In this document: positions 1 to 5,543 of the stretch, in pieces
How the letters are laid out: each line of letters opens with the position of its first letter
Position numbering within the stretch: position 1 is the stretch's first letter
Source of the DNA: Chloroflexota bacterium
GTDB taxonomy: Bacteria; Chloroflexota; Dehalococcoidia; SAR202; UBA11138
Reading direction: 5' to 3'
Assembly (NCBI GenBank): GCA_022561955.1
Contig: JADFQF010000104.1
Coordinates: forward strand, 1-6,041
DNA length: 6,041 bases
The notes under the pieces: generated by a model
Databases searched by the model: none
The model's input: the letters and a program-made list of their open reading frames with translations, nothing else
Told to the model about the DNA's origin: nothing
Translations under genes and position numbers: made by a program

Positions 1-475
1 CAGAAGAGTTGTCTGGCGTCATTCAACTGCGCAAGTCTTTGCTTTTTATGCGTTCCTTTGGCTTCGGTATTGAACAATTGCAGAGAGAGTAAGATTCCCA
101 CTACTCTCGAAGAGTGACAATAGTTCCTATACAAAGAGAGTCTATAAGACTAATGAAGGGATGAGTTATGAAGAAAAAGTCGAAAGAATAGGTGGAGGTT
201 TGCGATATAGCGGGCGGGAAGCCAAGCTAGGCTTTGCCGGGCATCCTCTGTTAGACAATCAACACGGCCAAGCCATCTGAACGGCTTTTCACGTCGGCAA
301 TTCAAGATGCAACTAACGGCTCAAAAAATAATGGTCTTGTTGACTTCCCTCTTTTGAGCTCACCGAGAATAATCTCAGCGTCGCCCGCCATGATTAGAAC
401 TCTGGACTCTGGATGCGTTTTTTGTCGCTTCTTCCTGCAGGCGGCCTGAAACGTGGAAACAAATAATTTATATTT
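1..475. other. Gene-free, lower-GC region downstream of tRNA-Pro
   Basis: I can support no gene here. Stop codons are frequent in all frames. Hand counts in two 60-base rows give 27/60 (1-60) and 19/60 (121-180) G+C, visibly lower than the coding part of the window. It contains small dyads: 85-91 with 102-108 (7 bp, 10-base loop), 219-223 with 230-234 (5 bp, 6-base loop), and 319-326 with 352-359 (8 bp, 25-base loop). None is followed by a U-run long enough to call a terminator. A direct repeat ACTCTGG occurs twice at 399-412. I looked for a second copy of the tRNA 3' end as an attachment site and saw none. The stretch could hold an unrecognised small RNA or the tail of a gene that starts outside the window. 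Confidence 0.6.
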
Positions 476-551
476 TGGTCGGGGTGCGGAGACTTGAACT
501 CCGGACCTCCACGTCCCGAACGTGGCGCGCTACCAACTGCGCTACACCCCG
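476..551 (-). tRNA. tRNA-Pro (anticodon CGG), CCA encoded
   Basis: Read on the minus strand, the sequence folds as a complete 76-nt cloverleaf. The acceptor stem is CGGGGTG paired with CACCCCG, the D-arm has GCGC stems, the anticodon stem is CCACG/CGTGG with loop TTCGGGA giving anticodon CGG, and the variable loop is AGGTC. The T-arm is CGGAG/CTCCG with loop TTCAAGT, the discriminator base is A, and an encoded CCA ends at 476. Anticodon CGG reads the proline codon CCG, and C1 with a CGGGG acceptor is usual for bacterial tRNA-Pro. No promoter lies directly upstream; the nearest good one is at 648-676, beyond a tRNA-like remnant, so this tRNA may be processed from a longer transcript. Confidence 0.97.
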
Positions 552-584
552 ACGAAGATCTGTTTCATGGGAACTTGACGCGCT

Positions 585-638
585 ACACTTGCACTCGGCG
601 CCTCGAACGAGGCACGCTGTCGACTGCACTACAGGCCA
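585..638 (-). pseudogene. Decayed tRNA-like remnant upstream of tRNA-Pro
   Basis: On the minus strand, 637 to 599 aligns without gaps to nucleotides 2-40 of the neighbouring tRNA-Pro, with 29 of 39 identical by my hand count. The D-arm signature (TGTAG, GCAGT, AGCG) and the CGTTCG of the anticodon region are retained. A T-arm-like piece (CCGAGTGCAAGT, 598 to 587) follows after a deletion of roughly eight bases. The cloverleaf is broken: the anticodon stem mispairs at two positions, the T-stem does not pair, and no 3' acceptor strand complementary to the 5' GGCCTG is present. Its 5' end lies three bases or so from the predicted start of transcription of the promoter at 648-676. I read it as the dead first gene of a two-tRNA operon; chance similarity is the alternative, since D-arms are conserved among tRNAs. 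Confidence 0.5.
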
Positions 639-647
639 AGCAAGATT

Positions 648-676
648 ATTCTACTCGCACCGCGTACGTCCGGCAA
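648..676 (-). promoter_or_regulatory. Promoter for the tRNA remnant and tRNA-Pro
   Basis: On the minus strand, the -35 box TTGCCG (676-671, 4/6 consensus) is separated by exactly 17 bases from the -10 box TAGAAT (653-648, 5/6). Predicted transcription start is near 641, immediately before the tRNA-like remnant and about 90 bases before tRNA-Pro. The -35 overlaps a short dyad CGGCA-N9-TGCCG (671-689) that lies just after the zinc-ribbon gene stop codon. Confidence 0.5.
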
Positions 677-698
677 GGAGAATCTGCCGAGGATAGAC

Positions 699-902
699 TC
701 AGTTGGCCACGTCGCGAGCGCCGGTAACGCCGTCTCGTAGATTCGGATACCTCCTCGGATTAGGAAGCTCCACCGTGTTTCCGCACTGCAGGCACTCGTT
801 GTATTCGCCGTAGATGTCCTGGGCCACGTGCATGTCTCCGTGGCACCGGGTGCAAGATTTCAAGCTAATTACATGGCGTCTGGTTTCGTCGACTTTGCTC
901 AC
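699..902 (-). CDS. Small zinc-ribbon protein, 67 aa, GTG start
   Basis: The protein has a C-x2-C (C17, C20) followed by 16 residues and a second C-x2-C (C37, C40), around the core GDMHVAQDIYGEYNECLQCG, a four-cysteine zinc ribbon. I recall similar short proteins with a D-x-YG-x-Y-x2-CLQCG core from Chloroflexota; no function is known to me, and a nucleic-acid or protein-binding role is only inference. The C-terminal tail (from P47) is Arg/Asn-rich and probably disordered. The frame is open back to an ATG at 950, but a near-consensus promoter (939-967) spans that ATG and would start transcription near 932. I therefore choose the GTG at 902-900, which has GGGG six bases upstream and gives a 30-base leader. 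It is transcribed on the same strand as HU but separated from it by HU's terminator, so it is its own unit. Confidence 0.72.
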   Translation of the reverse strand: MSKVDETRRHVISLKSCTRCHGDMHVAQDIYGEYNECLQCGNTVELPNPRRYPNLRDGVTGARDVAN

Positions 903-938
903 AAAATACCCCGCGTTAATCCGTCCAATTTTGCGACA

Positions 939-967
939 AGTATAGAACATTTGTATTACGGGGTCAA
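939..967 (-). promoter_or_regulatory. SigA-type promoter of the zinc-ribbon gene
   Basis: On the minus strand, TTGACC (967-962, 5/6 consensus) and TATACT (944-939, 5/6) are separated by exactly 17 bases. Predicted start of transcription is around 932. The promoter lies over the upstream in-frame ATG (950-948), which falls between the -35 and -10 boxes and so cannot be in the mRNA if this promoter is the one used. Confidence 0.72.
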
Positions 968-1050
968 GTCGTCGCTACGCGAGCTACGCCGTCATGCGGT
1001 TGCGTGCGAGGTCCGCGTCACGGGCGAGTAGCCGCATCAACGAAACATTA

Positions 1051-1088
1051 AGAGTAAAACAAAGGCGGGCCCTTTGGCCGGGCCCGCC
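1051..1088 (-). terminator. Intrinsic terminator of the HU gene
   Basis: A perfect 9-bp GC-only stem (GGCGGGCCC at 1064-1072, GGGCCCGCC at 1080-1088) has a 7-base loop. On the minus strand it is followed by TTTGTTTTACTCT, a T-rich tract. It starts about 40 bases after the HU stop codon. On the plus strand no T-run follows, so it acts in the HU direction. Confidence 0.92.
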
Positions 1089-1128
1089 GAATGGTCAATT
1101 ATGAATTGTACGATTGCGCTAGTGGAGC

Positions 1129-1419
1129 CTACTGTGCGGCCTTGCTCAGCTCTGCTCCGGCCGTGAATCCAACCCTCTTGTGCGCGGGAACCGTGATCAG
1201 GTTTCCGGCCTGTCCACCACGAATCGGCCGTACTTTCCTGGCCTTTACCTGCCTGACTTCGAAGGAGCCAAAGCCGGTGAGGACTACACGATCGCCGGCG
1301 CCCAGCGAGTCCTGGATGCTGTCCAGCACCGCCTTCAACGCGGCCTCGCCTTGCGACCGAGAGCCGCCTAGCTTCGATGCTATGCGCCCGCTAATATCGC
1401 TCTTCCTTAGAGTTGCCAT
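1129..1419 (-). CDS. hup: HU-family histone-like DNA-binding protein
   Basis: At 96 aa this is a nucleoid-associated protein of the HU/IHF family, which binds and bends DNA as a dimer. The N-terminal helical dimerisation part (about 1-45) is followed by the family signature TGFGSFEVR (48-56), the beta-arm (about 57-79) and the C-terminal segment VPAHKRVGFTAGAEL. A proline (P65) lies near the position of the DNA-intercalating proline of HU. Compared with E. coli HU-beta, the stretch from the conserved AR (60-61) to the PA at the arm's end (78-79) is 20 rather than 17 residues, so the arm seems about three residues longer and glycine-rich (RPIRGGQAGN). The ATG at 1419 has a strong Shine-Dalgarno AAGGAGG (1436-1430). 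The gene is a single-cistron unit with its own promoter and terminator, as suits an abundant protein. HU versus IHF cannot be settled from sequence alone. Confidence 0.95.
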   Translation of the reverse strand: MATLRKSDISGRIASKLGGSRSQGEAALKAVLDSIQDSLGAGDRVVLTGFGSFEVRQVKARKVRPIRGGQAGNLITVPAHKRVGFTAGAELSKAAQ

Positions 1420-1496
1420 AGGTCGTACCCCTCCTTAAAGTATTGCTGACCAACCTACACCTTTCCACCAGAATCTTTCTCCCAACCGCCTCCTCT

Positions 1497-1526
1497 TTTA
1501 TAAACCGACGCGCGTGGCTTTGTCAA
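1497..1526 (-). promoter_or_regulatory. Promoter of the HU gene
   Basis: On the minus strand, a perfect -35 TTGACA (1526-1521) is followed after 18 bases by TATAAA (1502-1497, 5/6). Transcription would start near 1490, giving a leader of about 70 bases before the ATG at 1419. That leader shows no riboswitch or attenuator I recognise. Confidence 0.75.
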
Positions 1527-1624
1527 GGGCTTTAGACTCCTTCATCGCAACACCTTGGGATAACGGCACCTAACCGCCGGTGCGGTGGCCTTCCCGGACC
1601 ACCTCTTACCCAATTTACAAAGGC

Positions 1625-1653
1625 TTTTCCAATGCAAACGTCTAGTCTAAAAT
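1625..1653 (+). promoter_or_regulatory. Possible promoter of the SMP-30-like gene
   Basis: TAAAAT (1648-1653, 5/6) makes a fair -10 box; the hexamer 17 bases upstream, TTTTCC (1625-1630), is a weak -35. Transcription would start near 1660, about 34 bases before the gene. Nothing better was seen in the divergent region. Overlapping short dyads lie further upstream (1566-1570 with 1579-1583; 1573-1577 with 1582-1586), possibly a regulator site but with no other support. Confidence 0.35.
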
Positions 1654-1693
1654 AGCTCACGGAAGTCTTCGATAAAACGCCGGGAGGCATATG

Positions 1694-2551
1694 ATGGAGC
1701 CGAAGCTAGTCGCCGACTACCTTTGCGAGACGGGGGAGGGCCCCATCTGGCATTCCACGGAACGCCGACTCTACTGGACCGACATCCCCACCGGAAGAAT
1801 GTTCTGGTTCGACCCTGCAACCGGGCAACACCGGCAGTTCTATGAAGGGGCTTCCGTCGGCGGATTCACCGTGCAGAAGGACGGGTCCCTGTTGCTCTTC
1901 ATGGAAAAGGGGGCCGTCGCGACTTACAGAGACGGCAAGCTCGAATATATCATCGAGGAGATTCCCGCTGAGAGGGAAACGCGTTTCAACGATGTCGCGG
2001 CGGACCCCAGAGGCCGCGTATTCTGCGGCACTATGCCTGCTCCCGACCATCCCGGCACCCTATACAGGCTAGACCTGAACGGCTCCATCACGCCGGTGGT
2101 GGAGAACGTGGCCGTTTCGAACGGCATAGGCTTTACCGGGGATCTGAAGCAGATGTATTTCACCGACTCCCCCACGCACAGGATCGACGTCTTTGACTAC
2201 GATGTGTCGACCGGCGAGCTCTCCAACAGGCGGCCCTTCGTCGAGATCGAGTCCAACGACGGCATACCCGACGGGCTGACCGTGGACGCCGAAGACCATG
2301 TATGGTCGGCGCGCTGGGACGGCTCCTCTATTTGCCGCTACACACCCACGGGCGAGCTGGAACGAAGAATCTGGTTTCCAGCAAGAAAGGTCTCCAGCCT
2401 CACGTTTGGAGGACCGCACCTGACCGACATCTATGTCACCACCGCCGGAGGGCCGAACAGGGCGGCTGAGGGCCCGGGCGCCGGAGGCCTGTTCAAGCTG
2501 GACCTGGGAATTCGAGGACGCAGCGAGTTTCTATCCGGTGTCGGCCTTTAA
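1694..2551 (+). CDS. SMP-30/gluconolactonase-family beta-propeller protein
   Basis: The 285-aa protein matches the usual length and layout of the SMP-30/gluconolactonase/LRE-like family: six-bladed propellers that bind a divalent metal and hydrolyse sugar lactones or related esters. Counting from this start, the metal-site and active-site residues of the family are all present: E15 in TGEGPIWH, R97 and N99 in TRFNDVAADPRG, N143 in VSNGIGF, and D193 in DGIPDGLTVD. The end GGLFKLDLGIRGR resembles the family's normal C-terminus, so it looks complete. No signal peptide is seen, so it is probably cytoplasmic. ATG codons occur at 1691 and 1694; the Shine-Dalgarno GGGAGG (1682-1687) is 3 bases from the first and 6 from the second, so I take the second. 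The next genes have their own promoter, so it is likely a single-gene unit. The substrate cannot be named; gluconolactone is only one of several known for the family. Confidence 0.92.
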   Translation: MEPKLVADYLCETGEGPIWHSTERRLYWTDIPTGRMFWFDPATGQHRQFYEGASVGGFTVQKDGSLLLFMEKGAVATYRDGKLEYIIEEIPAERETRFNDVAADPRGRVFCGTMPAPDHPGTLYRLDLNGSITPVVENVAVSNGIGFTGDLKQMYFTDSPTHRIDVFDYDVSTGELSNRRPFVEIESNDGIPDGLTVDAEDHVWSARWDGSSICRYTPTGELERRIWFPARKVSSLTFGGPHLTDIYVTTAGGPNRAAEGPGAGGLFKLDLGIRGRSEFLSGVGL

Positions 2552-2598
2552 CGTGGATCATCCACTCATTTACGAGCTAAGAGGGCCGCGCAGACTCT

Positions 2599-2627
2599 TT
2601 GACCATGTCAAACGGTCATGCTAGAAT
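2599..2627 (+). promoter_or_regulatory. Promoter of the yebC-ruvC-ruvA group
   Basis: TTGACC (2599-2604, 5/6) and TAGAAT (2622-2627, 5/6) have exactly 17 bases between them. Transcription would start near 2634, about 33 bases before yebC. The -35 hexamer is the same as in the zinc-ribbon promoter. Confidence 0.78.
2600..2618. promoter_or_regulatory. Dyad inside the yebC promoter, possible operator
   Basis: TGACC-N9-GGTCA (2600-2604, 2614-2618) is a perfect inverted repeat sitting in the -35 box and spacer of the yebC promoter. A second overlapping dyad TTTGA-N5-TCAAA lies at 2598-2612. A repressor bound here would block the promoter. It does not match the E. coli (CTGT-N8-ACAG) or Bacillus (GAAC-N4-GTTC) LexA box. 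Short dyads occur by chance, so confidence is low. Confidence 0.3.
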
Positions 2628-2666
2628 CAAGGAACGGAATCCCTATTTCAGTTCGGGAGTCTCGCC

Positions 2667-3422
2667 ATGTCAGGTCACTCTAAATGGTCAACGATCAAGC
2701 ACGCAAAGGCGGCAACGGACGCCAGACGCGGCAAGCTTTTTACCAAGCTAACGAGGGAGATTATTATCGCCGCCCGTGAAGGCGGAGCCGATCCCGACAT
2801 GAATGTCCGGCTTCGAATGGCAGTGCAACGGGCTAAGGACAACAATATGCCCAACGATAACGTCGACAGGGCGATCAAGCGGGGTACGGGCGACGGCGAA
2901 CAGGACCAGATGATCGAGGTCACCTACGAGGGCTACGGCCCGGGCGGCACCGCTATAATGCTGGAGGTGCTTACCGACAACAGGAACCGCACGGTGTCGG
3001 ACATACGGTCCACGCTGACAAGGGCCGGCGGCAACCTGGCCCAAACGGGAGCCGTTGCCTGGCAGTTCGAACAGAAGGGCGTCCTCGTGGTCACCGCCGA
3101 CGATGACGAGGCGGAGGAGCTCCAGCTACTCGCCATCGACGCCGGGGCCGAGGACTTCGAGTCCTTCGATTCCATCCTGCAAATCTTCTCCCCTCCCGAC
3201 AGGCTGGAGGAGATACGAAGCTCCCTCTCCGACAAAGATGCTCCCATCGTATCGTCCGAGCTCTCCCTGATTCCGACTACGACCGTCGCCCTGGACGAAA
3301 AGGTCGCCGTTCAGGCCCTTCGGCTACTCGACCAGCTTGAGGAGCTGGACGATGTCCAGCGGGTATACTCAAACGCCGACTTCCCCGACGAGGTGCTGCA
3401 GCAATACAGCGCCGAGAATTAG
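2667..3422 (+). CDS. yebC: YebC/TACO1-family protein
   Basis: The 251-aa protein is full length for the YebC/PmpR/TACO1 family. The N-terminus MSGHSKWSTIKHAKAATDA is nearly the family consensus, followed by RGKLFTKLTREI, MNVRLRMAVQRAKDNNMP (about 45-62) and the central TYEGYGPGGTAIMLEVLTDN and TRAGGNLA motifs. The C-terminus DDVQRVYSNADF is also typical. The family has been described as DNA-binding transcription regulators in several bacteria; work on bacterial YebC and mitochondrial TACO1 instead supports a ribosome-associated role in translating proline-rich stretches. Which applies here cannot be read from sequence. The Shine-Dalgarno GGGAG (2655-2659) lies 7 bases before the ATG. yebC next to ruvC and ruvA is a common bacterial order. 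It leads this transcript, with 103 bases before ruvC. Confidence 0.97.
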   Translation: MSGHSKWSTIKHAKAATDARRGKLFTKLTREIIIAAREGGADPDMNVRLRMAVQRAKDNNMPNDNVDRAIKRGTGDGEQDQMIEVTYEGYGPGGTAIMLEVLTDNRNRTVSDIRSTLTRAGGNLAQTGAVAWQFEQKGVLVVTADDDEAEELQLLAIDAGAEDFESFDSILQIFSPPDRLEEIRSSLSDKDAPIVSSELSLIPTTTVALDEKVAVQALRLLDQLEELDDVQRVYSNADFPDEVLQQYSAEN

Positions 3423-3525
3423 TATATTTCGAACAGGGACGGCGCCGCTTCGACCCGACCGGTAGGATCATGGGCGCAATCCGGAAATTCTAAATAGGAA
3501 CTCATACCTCGGAAAGCGAGTCTCT

Positions 3526-4020
3526 TTGCGCATTCTTGGGGTCGACCCAGGCACCATAAACATGGGCATCGGTGTGATCGATGACCACGAAGGTGAGCTG
3601 ACGCTGGTTCACGCGGACGTTCTCACGGCGACTCGAAGCGGGTCCCTCGGCGAACGGCTATACAAGCTGTTTCAGGAGCTCAGGCAGAGCATCGAATCGT
3701 GGGCGCCCGAGGTCGTCGCGGTCGAAGAGCCCTTCGTAGCCAAGAACGTTCGCTCCGCCATGGCGGTTGGGCAGGCGCAGGCCGTCGCCATGCTCGCCGC
3801 GTCCGAGGGCGGAATCCCCATATTCGCCTATTCGCCCAGGGCCGTCAAGCAGGCGGTAACCGACTACGGAGGCAGCACCAAGGAGCAGGTCCAGGAGATG
3901 GTCAAGGTCTTGCTCGGCGCGCCCGACCTGGAGGCGAAAACGGACGCTTCCGATGCCCTGGCCGTGGCCATATGCCACGTTAACGCGCATCGCGTGCAGA
4001 ACCTCGAAGTCTTGAATTGA
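3526..4020 (+). CDS. ruvC: Crossover junction endodeoxyribonuclease RuvC
   Basis: At 164 aa this is the metal-dependent nuclease that cuts Holliday junctions symmetrically with RuvAB during recombinational repair. All four acidic catalytic residues are visible: D7 in RILGVDPG, E67 in VAVEEPFVAKN, and D140 and D143 in KTDASDALA. They correspond to D7, E66, D138 and D141 of E. coli RuvC. The motif SAMAVGQAQAVAM is also typical. The start is a TTG (3526-3528): it gives the invariant short N-terminus, and no ATG or GTG precedes it in frame before a stop. The ribosome site is weak (GGAAAGCGAG, 3511-3520) and part of a small hairpin (3508-3511 with 3517-3520), which together with TTG suggests modest translation. 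The 103-base gap after yebC contains no clear promoter or terminator, so co-transcription with yebC is likely. ruvA follows after 13 bases. Confidence 0.97.
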   Translation: MRILGVDPGTINMGIGVIDDHEGELTLVHADVLTATRSGSLGERLYKLFQELRQSIESWAPEVVAVEEPFVAKNVRSAMAVGQAQAVAMLAASEGGIPIFAYSPRAVKQAVTDYGGSTKEQVQEMVKVLLGAPDLEAKTDASDALAVAICHVNAHRVQNLEVLN

Positions 4021-4033
4021 GCGGGATGTAGCC

Positions 4034-4633
4034 TTGGTTAATTCACTGATCTCATCTCTAAGGGGCACCCTCGACGGGACCGGCCCGGACTGGGCCGAAA
4101 TCCAGGTGGGCGGCGTCACGTTCAAGGTGAACGTGCCCTCCAGCGCGGTATCCAACCTGGGAAGGCTCGGTGAGCAGGTCAGGCTCTACACGTCTCTCCA
4201 GGTCCGCGAGGACAGCCTGAGCCTGTTCGGATTCCCGACCGAGGATGCGCGGCGGACATTTGAATTGCTGCTCGGCATTAACGGTGTCGGGCCCAGGGTG
4301 GCCCTCGCGGTCCTGTCCCGCTTCAGTCCCGATTCCCTGGCCGCCTCGGTCAGAGCGGGAGACATCGACTCCTTTACAGGAGTTCCCGGCGTCGGCAAGA
4401 AGACCGCCAGCCGCATCCTCCTGGAGCTCAAGGGCAAGCTGGAGGGCGAATGGATCGTAGAGGGCACCGGGTCCGCCGAAAGCGATGCGGTAGAGGCCCT
4501 GGTGGCGCTGGGATACACGGCGTCCGACGCGAGGCAGGCGTTGTCGACGGTGGTGGACCGCGATGACGTCTCCGTCGAAGACCAGGTCAGGCTGGCCCTG
4601 CAGTTCATAGCGGAGCCGCGGCCCAGAACATGA
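4034..4633 (+). CDS. ruvA: Holliday junction branch-migration protein RuvA
   Basis: The 199-aa RuvA binds four-way junctions as a tetramer and loads the RuvB motor. Domain I (about 1-66) carries the family start ISSLRG and the acidic pin E59-D60 in VREDSLSLFGF, equivalent to E55-D56 of E. coli. Domain II has two helix-hairpin-helix motifs: GINGVGPRVAL (81-91) and GVPGVGKKTASRI (116-128). A linker (about 137-150) leads to the small RuvB-binding domain III (SDAVEALVALGYTASDARQAL). The TTG start at 4034 has GGGA (4023-4026) 7 bases upstream; a later CTG (4046) would give the more usual N-terminus LISSLRG but has no visible ribosome site. The stop overlaps the next gene's ATG. ruvB is not in the window. 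Confidence 0.97.
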   Translation: MVNSLISSLRGTLDGTGPDWAEIQVGGVTFKVNVPSSAVSNLGRLGEQVRLYTSLQVREDSLSLFGFPTEDARRTFELLLGINGVGPRVALAVLSRFSPDSLAASVRAGDIDSFTGVPGVGKKTASRILLELKGKLEGEWIVEGTGSAESDAVEALVALGYTASDARQALSTVVDRDDVSVEDQVRLALQFIAEPRPRT

Positions 4634-5409
4634 GCCGGTCCGCCTATGACCAGTGGGCGTCAATCTACGATGCGGTCTACTCCTACGTTCGCGACGACAT
4701 CCCCTTTTACGTGAAAGAGGCCCTGGACTCCGGTGGCGACGTCCTCGAGCTGGGGTGTGGGACCGGACGCGTAACGATACCGATAGCCCAGGCTGGGGTC
4801 AACATAGTCGGCCTCGACTTCTCCGAGGCCATGCTCGACATCGCCAGGTCCAAGGCGGAGGGCCTGCCCGGCAATTCGGGGGAGCTTTCCCTGCAGCTCG
4901 GCGACATGCGCGACTTCGACCTGGGTCGGCAATTCAGCCTTATCATCATTCCGTTTCGAGGTTTTCTGTCCTTACTGTCCGTTGAAGACGAGATCAGCAC
5001 TTTGCGGGAGATCAGGCGACACTTGCTGCCGGACGGCCGCCTCGTTTTCAATATATTCGTGCCGGAGATAAGCTCCCTTCTGCAAGAGGGCGATGTCGCC
5101 TATCACCTTCGGGACGTGACCGACCCAGTCACCGGCTCAACGATGGTGTTGTGGAACCAGAGCCGCTACGACAATTTCACCCAGATAGTCTACGCCCGCA
5201 TCATCATCGAAGAGCTCGACAGCCAGAGCGAGATCACCAGGAAACTTTATCGAGACTTTCAGCTTCGATACGTCCACCGCTGGGAGATGCAGCACCTCCT
5301 GGAGCTGTGCGGCTTCGAGATACTGGACCTACACGGCGGCTTCGACCGCTCGCCCTTCGACGAGTCCAGCACCGAAATGGTCTGGGTCGTGCGGTCCTAC
5401 GGCGACTAG
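4630..5409 (+). CDS. Class I SAM-dependent methyltransferase
   Basis: The 259-aa protein has a clear Rossmann-type methyltransferase core. The N-terminal YDQWASIYDAVY is seen in many UbiE-like and type-11/25 methyltransferases. Motif I is VLELGCGTG (38-46), the acidic ribose-binding residue after strand 2 is D63 in VGLDFSEAML, the loop LQLGDMRDFD (88-97) is motif II-like, and IIPFRGFLSL and LREIRRHLLPDGRLVFNIF give strands 4 and 5. The C-terminal part (about 150-259) is beta-rich and probably shapes the substrate pocket. There is no target-recognition domain or NPPY/DPPY motif of DNA amino-methyltransferases, so a small molecule or protein is the more likely target; the substrate is unknown. 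Its ATG (4630) overlaps the ruvA TGA (4631-4633), so translation is probably coupled to ruvA. No signal peptide or membrane segment is seen. Confidence 0.92.
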   Translation: MSRSAYDQWASIYDAVYSYVRDDIPFYVKEALDSGGDVLELGCGTGRVTIPIAQAGVNIVGLDFSEAMLDIARSKAEGLPGNSGELSLQLGDMRDFDLGRQFSLIIIPFRGFLSLLSVEDEISTLREIRRHLLPDGRLVFNIFVPEISSLLQEGDVAYHLRDVTDPVTGSTMVLWNQSRYDNFTQIVYARIIIEELDSQSEITRKLYRDFQLRYVHRWEMQHLLELCGFEILDLHGGFDRSPFDESSTEMVWVVRSYGD

Positions 5410-5543
5410 TCCCTCGGACTCGCGACTAAGCTCGCTCGGCTGCATCCAACTCCATTGCGACGAGCTATCCCTTGTGGGGCTTTGGCGTTTCATATCTTGA
5501 ACGCGACAATTTCGCGATGCGTTGAGGAGAGGGAGCAGGAATT
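5410..5543. other. Intergenic gap with a weak promoter candidate
   Basis: No convincing terminator follows the methyltransferase: the best stem, AGCTCG (5429-5434) with CGAGCT (5461-5466), has a 26-base loop and no T-run. A weak promoter for the next gene may be TTGGCG (5482-5487), 17 bases, GACAAT (5505-5510), 4/6 for each box, with a start near 5517. A compact dyad CGCGA-N5-TCGCG (5502-5516) overlaps that -10 and could be an operator or chance. Confidence 0.3.

Noticed and set aside
3..92. Open frame from the left edge ending at TAA 90-92, about 29 codons, possible C-terminus of a gene (…FGIEQLQRE)
   Set aside because: The other two plus frames are also open for 24 to 38 codons from the edge, so there is no coding signal to single this one out and no recognised family end.
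168..191. Seven-codon mini-ORF MKKKSKE with a purine-rich stretch upstream
   Set aside because: Too short to test; no promoter with proper spacing and no attenuator or downstream gene to regulate.
671..689. Hairpin CGGCA-N9-TGCCG after the zinc-ribbon stop as a terminator
   Set aside because: Only 5 bp and no T-run on the minus strand; its bases are better explained as part of the tRNA promoter.
475..727. Plus-strand frames of 73 and 77 codons across the tRNA region
   Set aside because: They run antisense through the tRNA-Pro and its remnant, with no family resemblance or ribosome site.
3658..4155. Minus-strand frame of 165 codons opposite ruvC
   Set aside because: Antisense to a clear ruvC with all catalytic residues; low-complexity, no ribosome site seen.
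4058..4663. Long minus-strand frame (201 codons) opposite ruvA
   Set aside because: Shadow frame in GC-rich DNA: ruvA on the other strand is unmistakable and the antisense translation has no recognisable domain.
5410..5423. Small stem AGTCC-CTC-GGACT just after the methyltransferase as terminator
   Set aside because: Five base pairs, three-base loop and no following T-run.
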